From contig CM068546.1 in assembly GCA_035048495.1 (NCBI GenBank), positions 31,576,674 to 31,640,673 on the forward strand: DNA of 64,000 nucleotides, written 5' to 3'. Both the position numbers and the translations under genes were made by a program. Of the stretch, positions 11,901 to 22,085 are shown in pieces. This DNA is from Euptelea pleiosperma. Its lineage: Eukaryota > Streptophyta > Magnoliopsida > Ranunculales > Eupteleaceae. The notes beneath the pieces are model-generated. The model was not told the origin of the DNA. It saw nothing but the letters and a program-made list of their open reading frames with translations, and searched no databases. The number at the start of each line of letters is the position of its first letter. Position 1 is the stretch's first letter.

Positions 11901-14900
11901 TCAGTGGAGCAGTTAAACAATTGGGATACAACCAGGGTCAGGCAGACCACACACTCTTTATCAAACGAGTAGGGGGGACTACGACTATCCTAATTGTGTA
12001 TGTGGACGACATTATTGTCACAGGGAACTGTGCAACAGAAATTTCCAGACTTAAGAGCTTCTTGGCAGCTGAATTTGAAATTAAGGATCTAGGCACCTTA
12101 AAGTACTTCTTGGGCATTGAGGTTGCAAGATCGAATGAGGGGATATACATATGCCAGAGGAAATATGTATTGGATTTACTTCAGGATACAGGCATGTTGG
12201 GGGCACGACCTGTTGATACCCCGATTGAAGCAAACCATCGGCTAGATGGTCAATCAGGAGAACTCCTTGAGGATGTGGGTAGCTTTCAGAGACTCGTGGG
12301 ATGCCTCATCTACCTAGCTCACACACGACCGGATATTGCATATGCCGTGAGTGTGGTGAGCCAGTACATGCACGCGCCTCGCACACCGCACTTGGAAGCT
12401 ACTAACCGTATCTTGAGATACTTGAAGTCATCCCCAGGGAAGGGATTGTTATTTCGTCGTCATGGGCATACGAGGGTTGAAGGCTTTACTGATGCAGATT
12501 GGGCTGGTGCCCAAGATGATAGACGGTCTACTTCAGGCTATTGCACATTTGTGGGAGGCAATCTAGTAACCTGGAGGAGCAAGAAGCAGCAAGTGGTAGC
12601 TCGGTCAAGTGCAGAAGCCGAATTCCGATCTATGGCCCATGGTCTGTGTGAGCTACTATGGCTCAAAATTTTACTTAAGGAGCTAGGTTTCCCGATTGAA
12701 GGATCTATGTCGTTATATTGTGACAACAAGGCGGCCATAAGCATTGCACATAATCCCGTGCAACATGATAGAACAAAGCACATCGAAGTGGATAGACATT
12801 TCATTCGCGAGAAAGTTACTTCGGCAGTAATCTGTACACCATTCGTGCCTACGTCAGAACAAGTGGCTGATGTTCTCACCAAAGGTGTTGCGGTTGCTCA
12901 ATTTCGGGCTTGTTTGGACAAGTTAGGCATGATCGATATTCATGCACCAACTTGAGGGGGAGTGTTGTCAGTATGAGGGAGAATATAATATAAGATATAT
13001 GGTGGGTGGAGATATTAATGTGGGTGTAATTGTTTTGACCTAGTAATATAAATAATATTGTGGGACGTTGGTAGATTTAACTCTCCAACGCTTTCCCTTC
13101 TTCTTTTTCTCTCTTCTTCTCCTCTCTTCCTGAAACCCTAAAATTCTACTGGATCTTGCAAACCGGTTATTATAAGATTTCTGAAAGCATATGGGGGCTT
13201 TAGCGATGAACGGAGGACTCGTGGCGGTGGTTGGGGGTAGTGGCAAAGAAATAAAGGAGAGTTAAAATTAAGGGCAGTTTAGACATTTAACACTTACCGT
13301 AATAGACACGTGTATTACACGGTTAGTCAACCACGCCCGGACTCGGTCAAAGGGGGTACTACAGTTGTTTCAAAGTTCAGGGGGGCAGTACAAATTAATT
13401 TCAAATATCAGGGCCAGGGGTTATACTAAATTACCCTAAAAAATTCAACTTATTTTTTTTCTTTTTTTCTTTAAATCGTAGCTAAATAATAATAAGCTAT
13501 TCTAGATAAAATAAAAGCAACAAAAACATCTCTTTCCCTATATGAAATAGATTAATGTTATTTTTTCACAAATTTACCTAAATTTATCTTTTTATTGAAT
13601 TATCCTATTATTCATTTATTTATTTTCTTATTTGTAGTATTCATTTAAAAAGGCATGTTCATGAAGATTATGCCCCCATGCTTTAGGTCATTGAGGCGCC
13701 TCACCGTAGGCCTTCGCATTTAAAAGCATTGGGTTAGAGTGGTTGTTACATTCAAAGTTTTTTTTTTTAATGGATTCAAACCTTTTTTTTAAGTTAAAAG
13801 TATAAAAGATGTGATATACTTATAATTTGATTTTAATGAGTCCCAAACTATAGATATGGAGGTATGAAACTATGAATGTGATTGTGGTACACTTTTAATT
13901 TGAATTTGATGAATTCCGATATTAAAATATGAATTGTCATAAATTTTTCTTCTTTTTTCGATTTTCCTAGATTTTTTTGCTATTTATTTATATTTATCTA
14001 TCTACTTAAAAATGCATGATCAAAAGGCTTACTCCTTACGCCTCAAGGCTTTGGCTAGTGAAGCACCTTACCTAACACCTTAGAGTTTAAAAACAGTGTT
14101 TTGAAGTACTAGATAGTCTAGATTTAAACTGGTAAGCAATAAATCGGCACCTCTACAATGATATCCTCCTTCGTTCTTCTCCAACCACTTCTTGTGAACC
14201 ATCTGATTTACAAATTATTAAAAATCAGTATAATAATGATAAATTACTACTCTATAAGGTCAAGAAATATGAAAAATACCATTCACAATTGAAGATGCTT
14301 CTTGGTCAAGCAATTCAAGGCTAATCAACGAAAATTAAAACAAATTGAAGAGAACTCTGTACGAATAAACAAATCTATTTCACAGGCTATTATGGTGCAA
14401 AAGAGCTCCATAGGAACGAATCTCATGGATACCTCTGACCTCTGTTTTATCTTTTTCCTCTCCATTCTAGGTTACAAAAGAAAAAAACACTAGTACTGAG
14501 GTCCTACGCATAACACAACTTCAATGTTGCCTCATCTACCAAAATAACTAGCTGCAATTTTTAACTCTCATAAGTGAGTGTAAGACACAACATCTAATCA
14601 AAAGAAACATGAAAGCTGTATTTGCTTCACCACAAGGTGAAAGAGGGTGAAGATATCATTTAACCTCTGAACTTCTTTCTTTTATTTCCTTTTCTTTTCT
14701 ATATGTAACCTCTAAACTTCTTAAACATCATAACAATATGAAAATTCTCTCCAATTAATGAAAGACCAGAAACCAACAATAAACCAAAGCATGTGGCAAT
14801 ACAAAATGAAAGTATACCTATGAATCAAGGAACCAATTTTGGTTGGATTTCGAACTTAATAGTTTGGATGTGAGCACGATTGAATTATTGAAGAACAAGA

Positions 14901-17900
14901 CCCTCTCCCCCCACATTGTATGATGTGTAAGGACAGTAAATCGGGTAATCATCTTTTCATTCATTGATGACCAAAGGAATTTGGAATCATTTCCTCAAGC
15001 TTGCTTATTTTTCTTGGGTGTTTCCTTCCAACATCTTCAACCCAATTTCCCAACCTAATGTGGGTGCCTTTCGTAGTCACAATATGGTGCTTTGGAGATG
15101 CTCCTTGCATGCCATTTTGTAAGGTGTTTTAAGAGGGAAGGAATGAGAGGATTTTTTATAACAAATTTAGGAATCCTATGATCATCATTGGATTATGGTG
15201 ATGGTTTCTCATTGGGATTTATCTTTAAAGGAATGTAGGCATGAGTAGCAGAGGTCATGGTTCAAAATCTCGTTCTATCTTGCTCATTACGTCTTGTTCT
15301 AGTAAAGTATAACGACAATACATTGGGGTATGAATTCCTCTTATACCAAAACCTTAATTTAAGTAATTAAATTTAATTGTATATGCATGTTTTATTACAC
15401 AAAAAATAAAATAACATATTTTAGTTTTTTTTTATAAGTAAATAACATATTTTTAGATTAATTAAGCATTAAAATCATTTAATGTAATATATATCCATAC
15501 CTTTGCGTGTTGACCAAGTAATACTTTTTCAAATGTCTCACTCCATTCATTTCGTCTCAGTTGAGACATCTATTCCGTTAGCTTACCGAGACGCTGAACG
15601 AGACCGAGATTTTAAACCTTGGGAGCAATACTTTGAGAGAGTGGAGTTTGGTATCTTTGTCCTCTCCCTCTACCAGCATCACTCATGTTGAGTGGCACCC
15701 TCCTAAAAAGACAAGATTAAGCTTGGCTTGTTTCGGAATTTCATGGTGAAGATCTTCAATGTAATCTTAGGTACAATTGGAGTTTGTGGTTCCAACAAGT
15801 TCAAAGCCTTGGCTCTTCTTAATGGATTAAAAATAGTCAAAAGGCAAAACTTTGCAAAATTGTGGTTGAAGGCAACTTTAGCTACGTTGTCTTTGGGGTT
15901 TCCAATAGAACAAGGATTTTTGGAGAATCTTCCATATCATTTAAGACATTCAAGACTTAACCTCATCATCGACCATTTTGTTCTTCTGTGTGCCAAGATC
16001 AGCTAATGAGAAGACAAACGCACTTTCCAAGGGAGGCATTCATAGGGAATAGGGATGTTTTGTATAGCATTGTGAATTAGCCTTGTAATCTCTCTAGTTT
16101 TCTTTTTTCCTTTTCTCTTTCTTATACCTTTTCTTTTATTGTAATAAACTTTTATATAGTTACTTATAATAAATAATCATAAATTATGAGAAACTAACAC
16201 GCGCATATATATATAAATATATATATATTTATATTTATATCATATTTTCACTTTGTGATGTCTTTGCATCATCATTGTCGCCATCCAAGCCTGCCCGAGC
16301 TATTTAGGGTCAAGCTAGATTAATCAAGTTTCGCCATTCTATTCAAAACAACAAATTAGGATTCAAGAAAGGATTTGGCAAAAAATTTACACCAGCCTTC
16401 AAACCTGATACAACCCTTCACCTTCACCCAAGCTTGGAATTAAAATTTACTATTTTTGCTCAAGAATAGATTTCATACTTTGAACACTTGAATGGAATTC
16501 TGGAATATATGTTTTAGTATAAAGGCTGCTCCCATTGCATATTGCAAAATTGACACTAAAATATTCTATTAAAGATTGTGAACTTTCAACATCAACATCA
16601 TAATCAACTATAGGCTTATACCAACTATCATCGAAACGTGATGATACTTTTGCCCTATTTGTAACATAAAGCTTTTCTTGGGAAACATGGTCTTCAATTG
16701 TTGTTTACTTTTCTTTCTTTTTTTTTATCGAATTGTTGTTTACATTTTTGGGGAGTTTAGAGATTATTAATAATTTTGCGGAACATTTGAAAGGAATGCA
16801 ATTGAATGAAAATTCTCATTGGAGACTAGGGTTGTGAACAAATTATTCTATTCATCACAAAAGCATTTGTTATTTTATCCCAACTCATATGTATGTGTAT
16901 AAATGAAAATTAAAAGAAAAGTGCCTTTAGGGTTTAGTTTTGACTTGTATTTTATATCTCTATCTTCCTTTGTTTTTCTTTACTACACTGGCCCCTCAAT
17001 TCTCCTTTTCTTTGTGTGGCATGGTCATGTCACCTGTTCTCACCTTTACATATTTTGTGCTAATTCTGTCACCCAACTCGAATCATACTTGGGTCAGTGA
17101 TGAGCGTTGGATTGGGCTTGGGTTGAGTGTTTAAACCACGTATAGTTGAGTTAATGGCTGATTTTTGCTGATTTTTGCCATTCTTTTTATTGGTGTAATA
17201 TTCAAAATAATTGCAACTAATTTTTTTTTAACTAGAGATAGAACCATAAGACTGGTGTGGTTGTGGCATGTTCTCTAATGAGGGGGAACAAGTCATACTT
17301 GCTTTTACAAGCCCAACTAAAACCAAGGTACGAGCTAAGTAGGACGATCTAGCATTCTCAACTGGAGGCGAGCTCATTCCCAAGCCCATCAGCACTTTAG
17401 ATCAAGGGACGGGGGTGTTGCATTTTAATCTCCCTGGCACCCTTGGACCATCCACCAAACGTTGAAATTCACCAATTTCTCTCTTCAACATCGATATGAT
17501 GGAAAGCTCACATCCATCGAAAACATGCCACAAGGTCAATAAACTAACAAAATTTGGAGTCCATTATAACTTCATGATTTGGGATTTCATGGCCCAATTG
17601 TAAGTTTCTTGTACTTTATTTTTTGCTCATAACAAAATTCCTCCCAATCGATTGAGAGAAAAAGAAACCACCAACTAGGTTCAGTGCATCTATGGTATAT
17701 CTATTTGCAGGAGTATATTTGAGATAAGCAGTTCCATATTTTACTACTTGTATTTGCATTTACTTATATATTATATGGAATAATTTTGGATGTTTGCCTA
17801 AATACCAACATTCTACTCATTTATTCAAATGAGGTGTGCATAGAATATGCGTTGTCCCTACAAAGTTATCAAAGGATCTCAATACTATAACAATGGGATT

Positions 17901-20900
17901 ATGTTAAAATAATCATAATAGGATCTAATAAAAATTTCCTTGGAGCCTTCAACCAAGTCCAATTGCTTCCAAACCTTATTCACCGTACTTTAATCAAATG
18001 CTAAATAGCAAAATCTATAACTATTAAATACAAGAAGGAACCTAGAGAATGTAACCAACCTTCTCCAAAATGAAATGGGTACACGAGGCGCATATGGCTC
18101 ATAGACAATTCCAGGACTCAACATGGACACTTTCAAGGCTCCCTACAGATATAAAGTCAAGAGGGACATCACCATAGTTTACCAAAATAAAGATATAAAG
18201 CATATCATTATTTATTTAGGATGCAAACAGGTATATTAGAAAAGCCATAACATTTCCACAAAATAAGGGAGTAAATTATGCTTTTCTAGTAGTTGTTATT
18301 GGTATGTGAAGGATAGTGCAGTTAAATTAAAAGAGAGCATAAAGGAAACCCACAAAGGGGAAACAACATATTAAACCTCAACTTGTCGATGCCAAGTTAT
18401 TAAAGCAGTATAAGCAAAGCCTTGCTTTTCCAAATTATCAACTCCTTTTAATTGATAACTGATGAATTTATTAAGAAAAAAAACAAAAAAAATTTTCTTA
18501 TATACAAGAAAGATGTATTTACACCATATTTTGTAGGCGAATTGGCAATCTCATTTGCACATTTTAGAGTGAGAGAAAGCACCCCACTTTGGTTCGATGC
18601 CCATGCAACCAAGCACCGATGATCTCCCTCCATGCAAAAAGGACCATGAAAGGAGGATTAGAAAATATGGAGACTTTGAAGAAAGTTTTCCAATTAATCA
18701 AATCCTAGTTGCATGAAATGGGAATTGTCACGGCCTAGCCGGTGCACCACATTGAGGTTGCTGGGTGGAATGGTAGGTATGAGCATGAGTTTAGTCCCAT
18801 ATCGGCTAGGTAGCTGTCCAAGATCTGGGCTATAAGTGGTCGTTGGACCTTAACTAGTAAGAGGCCTTTTCCTGAGAGAAAAACAAAATCGTGAGGGGGA
18901 TGACCCCAGAGTGAACAATATCTTACTGGTGTGGGCCCGGGGCATTATAGGAACTAGTGCGAGAGAGGACTCAAATGAAGGAGCAAGGAAGTGGATGTTG
19001 CAAACAAATCTTAGTTGAATTATTTTAGTAAGAGAGAACAAAAGCGAGATATCAGAGCAAGACGGGGAGCTAGAAAGGCACCTAAAATAGAACGTTCCTG
19101 CAACTAAGAACCAAATGTTGAATTGCTACTCATGGTCAAAGTGAAAGATGTGGCCAAAAATCCAAGACTTCCATGATAGAGACTCATGTTTTCAACCAAC
19201 AAAACAAAATATGCGAGTTTCATTTCTTCCAAAAAAACGGAGGTAACAATGAAACGATCTTGATTACTATTTACAATTTGAATTGGTCAACTACATATGA
19301 AACATCCATTAGACTAGTATTCTTAATTTGTGACCACACTACCAAAGTCAAATCAATCTAACATTTTGACCAATGAGTTCTTTGATACTATAGCCAATGT
19401 TAAGTTTGATCCAACTGTGAGGAGATGACATCTAGCTATACCCGAGGTCTGTTCTAGTTAGACAAGTTTCTGCAAAAAACCAATCTGATCATCCAAAAAA
19501 CATCTTCTTTGTTGGATTCTTCGTCAAAGACAAATGCCATTGTTCTATCTGATCAGCAAAACATCATTAGAGGAGGCAACTACGTCGCCAATTTGTCGTC
19601 CACGCCCTCATCAAAGATTGGACCATAGCTGAAATCATTCCAGTCAACTCCTTCCTCCCCTAAATCAAAGATTAGGCCAGAATTAAAGTGCACCTGGTCA
19701 TCGTCTTCCTTGAGGACTTCCTTATCAAATATTGAATGTGACACCCAACCTTTGAAAATTGGTGACACTTCGCCCTCCCATCTAATCTAAGTATGATTCG
19801 AAATTCTCTTTAAAGAGAATCTTGTCCTCCACTCTCAATCCTGACTCACTAGTGCTATGTGCATTGCATTTAGATGTGACTTGAGGTTTAACAATCTTCG
19901 TGAGCTACTCCATTAGGCATTGTAACTCTAGAGTTTGCAGTTGTAGTTCTCAAAAGGCTTATTTTGTGAGATAGTCACAATTATGAACATTTACTCTTCA
20001 AGAACCATAAGCAACCCTCAGATCTGTTCCTATGATCGAGCTCACCTGCACGATCACGATGATATAAGGATGGCATCATTTGGAGGTCAATTGGTCCTTG
20101 ATCAGACATGAATACTAGTATGGACCACGTTTTACTATGTTTCGTGCACGCCGAACTAGAAATAAATTTTGCCTCCTAAGATGGCGTGAAGAAAAAGTAC
20201 TTAAGCGATGGCAATGGAAAGATTTTGGATAAGAAATTTGAAACTTGCTCTAATACCACCAAGGTAAATGGAGAAATCCACACAAAACAAAAGGCAAAAA
20301 TAGAGAAAATAAAGGAAAAATATATATTGATAAATGATGAGTGATGGGCTCTCCCAATTGGAGAGTACAATTAATAGTGGAAGGTGGAGACAAAGAAATA
20401 ACGGCAAGACTCCTCAACCGGAAGTCGTCAGCATGGACTTCATGTCAGCATCGCGACATGGCTCCTACTTTGACTCCAAATCGAGGACAATCAAGTATAG
20501 GGAAAGAACAAGGAGCAAACCTTCAACCCAAATCTTCAATGGGGAGACAAACTCAACCTTAAAGGAGCACAACTCAACACTGAACAATCTTTTTTCTTCA
20601 AAGAGACAACGAAAACTTCTCTCCTTATGCACAAGGGTATATAAAGTGAACCCCAAAACCCTAGGCCAATCCTTACAATTGGATTACCCAACTTAATCCT
20701 CATCTTGAAATTAGTCATAGTTAGAAGTATGCAAGGAGTTCCCAGGCCCACTCCTATAACAATAGCTCAATAAACAAATTAACAAAGTGAATCCATGAGA
20801 GGATTTCTAATTTGAGCTTTATCAAGCAACTAAGATACATGAATGCACTCATGTCTTCTCGTCCTGTCAATTACAAACCTATGGGCCCTTGTATTTTTAT

Positions 20901-21726
20901 TTCAATTGATCACTTCAACTATATTTTATTTGCTATCAAACTGTAACCAAAAATGAATCAAGCAAAGGATAATATGCATACCATTTGTCGTGTTTGGGGA
21001 GGTGCTTTCGCTTGTGTGGTTATTAACCTTGTGTCATTCAAGAAGATTGATAACTCAGCAACCTGACAAGAACAAAGGCTCTTATCCATCACATAGAAGA
21101 CTAAATAATACACATGTCAGCAAATTTTTGCACTACTACACATATTGGTGCAAGAGATACAACCTGTGAAATGAAACCTTTGCTCTAATGGTTTGGAATT
21201 TAAAGATCTGGGAAGTTACCATCACAGAATGAAGTGGCTTTGCACTTCCAGGAATCCAAGGAAAGGTCCCATGGCCCCTATATGATGAGCAAGTCGAAAT
21301 GCTCCGGTAACAAAGACCTGGAACTGATCACAGTGTCAAAACCAAATCAAACAAAAGAAACTCATATCGTAAATTCTTAATCCAACAAATATATCATTTC
21401 ATTTCAAATATATGGATAAAAGACTGTAAAAAAAACATAAAAACTAAAGATTTCATGTCTCTCATCACAGCAATTTACCCTTCACATCAGAATTAGCGTA
21501 GCTTCTAGAGCTTCCAAACCTAAAGATTCAAACAACTTCAACTCAGGAAAATCGATTTAACAGTAAAAACAGAATCGCAGAAGATTGTGTAAGTAGTGGA
21601 AATAAAAATACAAATAATAAGATGCAAACACCTCAGCAAAAAGAACTGAACTTACAGAGATGAGATTTTCCGAATTTCAAGCGATCGATAGAAATGCCGA
21701 ATCGTCTGTGATCGTCCGAAGGCCAT
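5948..21726 (-). CDS. Mitochondrial Tim44-like/mL45-type protein, truncated
   Basis: Six exons on the minus strand: 21656-21726, 21220-21317, 20982-21062, 18060-18142, 14151-14202 and 5969-6058. All have GT-AG borders, and phases agree from exon 2 onward. Exon 1 gives an Arg-rich mitochondrial-type presequence (MAFGRSQTIRHFYRSLE). Later exons read GTFPWIPGSAKPLHSV, QAKAPPQTRQM, GALKVSMLSPGIVYEPYAPR, TRSGWRRTKEDIIVE and LKNAYAIAKIRKTGYSKQQF. I recall this order from plant Tim44-related/mL45 proteins, which carry a Tim44-like domain in the C-terminal half and are tied to the mitoribosome or inner membrane. That half is not found: beyond exon 6 (donor GTGTTC, weak) the frame runs six codons into TGA at 5948-5950. 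Exon 1 ends in phase 2 while exon 2 as drawn needs phase 1, so that junction is uncertain (acceptor at 21301 would restore phase). Introns 3 to 5 are filled with transposons. Gene structure fairly sure; family name moderately sure. Confidence 0.65.
6059..6488. other. Intron 5 sequence of the Tim44-like gene, left part
   Basis: AT-rich intron with the acceptor TTTGCAG (minus strand) just next to exon 6. No other element is recognised before the hAT-like insertion at 6,489. Confidence 0.4.
6912..7100 (+). pseudogene. Captured B-box zinc-finger (BBX28/29-like) fragment
   Basis: The frame reads CWECDAKVHCANFLVARHSR, then NLLCHACQSPTP and KASGAKL. This is the single B-box of the short plant BBX28/29-type proteins, which normally have a CxxC pair, CxxCDxxVHxANFLxxxH and LLCxxCQS-TPW-ASG. 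The first Cys pair is damaged: only one Cys precedes the CWECD segment and several residues are missing. The Trp after TP is replaced by Leu. The frame ends at TGA 7098-7100, but a following DSCNGRLKRG-like stretch is recognisable beyond. It is not expected to fold as an intact B-box. Confidence 0.75.
7164..7506 (+). pseudogene. Captured tetraspanin fragment
   Basis: The frame from 7164 reads VSLAGLIGACCSISWLLWVY, a transmembrane segment (LLVIFLIIVLLFCFTIFAFI), then VTNKG, GYKKYRLGDYSN and LQKRVSNTKNWNSI. These are the signature residues of plant TET7/8/9-type tetraspanins, from TM2 through TM3 into the large extracellular loop. A TGG-to-TGA change after DYSN stops the frame at 7371-7373. A frameshift near 7,410 moves the rest to another frame, where QFYSRNLSPVHF is visible, just before the expected Cys-Cys motif. 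It joins the B-box fragment head to tail inside the MULE. Confidence 0.85.
7507..7694. other. MULE interior, possibly captured intron sequence
   Basis: T-rich sequence following the tetraspanin fragment, with no coding signal. It contains two near repeats of TTTGTGTTCAAAA. It may be intron sequence of the captured tetraspanin gene. Confidence 0.3.
7700..7884 (+). repeat. Copia 5' LTR
   Basis: Begins TGTTGTCGGTATGAGGG and ends AAATTCTACT. It should contain the element's promoter; AT-rich AATATAATATAAGATATATG lies near its start. It is a near-perfect match to 12963-13150. Confidence 0.95.
7885..7896 (+). promoter_or_regulatory. Copia primer-binding site
   Basis: TGGTATCAGAGC, complementary to the 3' end of initiator methionine tRNA, abuts the 5' LTR. 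The host tRNA primes minus-strand DNA synthesis here. Confidence 0.9.
8598..12955 (+). pseudogene. Copia gag-pol, broken in four places
   Basis: Gag starts at ATG 8598 and has two CCHC zinc knuckles (CAHCGKKGHSQDKC and CEGCSKKGHSKEKC, about 9,382-9,483). Protease has DSGASEHMTG near 9,757. Integrase has HARLGH, a CxxC pair, SDVWGP, FVDDFSR and RSDQGGEY. RT begins near 11,400, with LDVKNAFLYGDL and YVDDIIVTG near 12,000. RNase H carries DADWAG, SSAEAEF and YCDNKAA, and the frame ends at TGA 12953-12955. Lesions: in-frame TAG at 8958-8960, a 1-base loss near 9,122, a 2-base loss near 10,606, and a 1-base loss near 11,508. The small losses sit in or beside short repeats. As written it cannot make a full polyprotein. 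Confidence 0.9.
12952..12962 (+). promoter_or_regulatory. Copia polypurine tract
   Basis: TTGAGGGGGAG lies immediately before the 3' LTR. It overlaps the pol stop codon. It is the RNase H-resistant primer for plus-strand synthesis. Confidence 0.85.
12963..13150 (+). repeat. Copia 3' LTR
   Basis: 188 bp, beginning TGTTGTCAGTATGAGGG and ending AAATTCTACT. It differs from the 5' LTR by one base at the eighth position and by an extra CTT in a pyrimidine run. The target repeat GGATC follows. Confidence 0.95.
15249..15627. mobile_element. hAT-like MITE, family C copy 3 (inverted)
   Basis: The ends CATGGTTCAAAATCTCG and CGAGATTTTAAACCTTG are inverted copies of each other and of the elements at 1,899 and 2,892. 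The GAGAC/GTCTC subterminal motifs sit on the opposite side, showing the reverse orientation. No clear target duplication, and the boundaries are approximate. Confidence 0.5.
15690..16020 (+). pseudogene. Decayed RNase H-like fragment of a LINE
   Basis: The reading ALALLNGLKIVKRQNFAKLW, followed in another frame by EGNFSYVVFGVSN-like residues, resembles the plant RVT_3 RNase H pattern (ALLxGL, WxEGDS). It is frameshifted and short. It may also come from a free-standing RNase H-like gene fragment. Confidence 0.35.
16200..16245. repeat. AT-rich microsatellite
   Basis: Alternating TA and ATTTAT units (ATATATATATAAATATATAT and similar). A simple repeat within intron 4. Confidence 0.8.
18727..19080 (+). 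mobile_element. LTR-like fragment
   Basis: Starts TGTCACGGCCTAGCC and contains TTTAGTCCCATATCGGCTAG followed by a GGGCTATAAGTGG segment, the promoter layout of many plant LTRs. No matching second LTR is in the window. Lies in intron 3 of the Tim44-like gene. The right boundary is not defined. Confidence 0.4.
19370..20760 (-). mobile_element. Degenerate LTR retrotransposon, minus strand
   Basis: On the minus strand an LTR-like region (about 20,257-20,760) contains a TATA-type CTTTATATACCC near 20,635. It is followed by a primer-binding-site-like TGGTATTAGAGCAAG (20,241-20,255) and a decayed internal region. One frame (19580-19768) encodes an acidic stretch including EEGVDWNDFSYGPIFDEG. That resembles, loosely, the linker regions of plant Gypsy polyproteins. 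The family is uncertain. Confidence 0.4.
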
Positions 21727-21840
21727 TTGTGATTTCAGTTCCTACTAAAGAATCGATTTGAACTGGAAATTTTCATGAAACTTTTGATCTGAAATTTCTC
21801 TTCGATTGTGAAAAGTAGAGATCATAAAATAAATTAGGAT

Positions 21841-22023
21841 CTATGATAGCCAGTAATGGAAGAGATTTGCATTTTCTTCTTCTGTGAAGACCATTGGTGA
21901 GACAATTGCTGAAACAGAGTAGCAAGAGTTTTTCAGGGTGACAAAGGGTTTTGTGCGAGGTGAAGGCCGAGGGTTTAATGGAGGAATTATTTGATGCAAC
22001 ACTGCTGTATACAGACGATTCAT
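21841..22023 (-). CDS. Possible upstream ORF of the Tim44-like gene
   Basis: A 60-codon ATG frame (MNRLYTAVLHQIIPP...) on the minus strand ends 114 bases before the start codon at 21726. If transcription starts upstream of 22,023 it would sit in the 5' leader and could reduce translation of the main frame. No transcript start can be seen, so this may be untranscribed. It has no known family. Confidence 0.2.
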   Translation of the reverse strand: MNRLYTAVLHQIIPPLNPRPSPRTKPFVTLKNSCYSVSAIVSPMVFTEEENANLFHYWLS

Positions 22024-22085
22024 CTAACGAATAAGAGTGTGCCTCTCTCTTGAAAACTGTGTCCGGATCTGCACTTGATCGTGGG

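Larger units (their letters stand above)
7700..13150 (+). mobile_element. Young full-length Ty1/Copia retrotransposon
   Basis: LTRs at 7700-7884 (185 bp) and 12963-13150 (188 bp) differ by one substitution and one 3-bp gain in a CTT run. The 5-bp target duplication GGATC is perfect (7695-7699 and 13151-13155). A primer-binding site TGGTATCAGAGC follows the 5' LTR with no spacer, and a purine tract TTGAGGGGGAG precedes the 3' LTR. The gag-pol order is Copia-type: gag, protease, integrase, RT, RNase H. The LTRs end in CT rather than CA. It is inserted in the interior of the Pack-MULE and is the youngest layer there. Confidence 0.95.
6713..13436. mobile_element. Mutator-like element (Pack-MULE), split by Copia
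   Basis: Long terminal inverted repeats of about 165 bp (6713 to about 6875, and about 13265 to 13436), both beginning GGGTAATTTAGTA when read inward. A perfect 9-bp target duplication TAAAAAATT flanks it (6704-6712 and 13437-13445), as expected for Mutator elements. Without the Copia the element is about 1.27 kb. It has no transposase. The interior carries fragments of two unrelated host genes in the same orientation: a B-box zinc finger (6912-7100) and a tetraspanin (7164-7506). That defines it as a Pack-MULE. Confidence 0.85.
6489..14093. mobile_element. Outer hAT-like element hosting a nested MULE and Copia
   Basis: The flanking 8-mers CAGTGTTC (6481-6488) and CAGTGTTT (14094-14101) match at 7 of 8. 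Both margins carry the same kind of sequence in inverse orientation: GGTTTACGCCTTAAGGCTC and CAAGGCTTTCCC-type motifs on the left, TTACGCCTCAAGGCTTTGG and CACCTTAGAGTTTAAA on the right. Such GCCTTAAGGC-rich ends are typical of a common plant hAT-like family. No transposase is seen. Removing the nested MULE leaves about 880 bp. The margins are diverged, so this is the oldest layer of the nest. Confidence 0.5.
14203..18059. other. Intron 4 of the Tim44-like gene
   Basis: A 3.9 kb AT-rich intron. It holds an inverted family C hAT-like copy (15,249-15,627), a decayed RNase H fragment (15,690-16,020), an AT microsatellite near 16,200, and a stretch at 17,230-17,480 that looks like decayed Gypsy sequence. 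The remainder shows nothing I can name. Confidence 0.5.
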
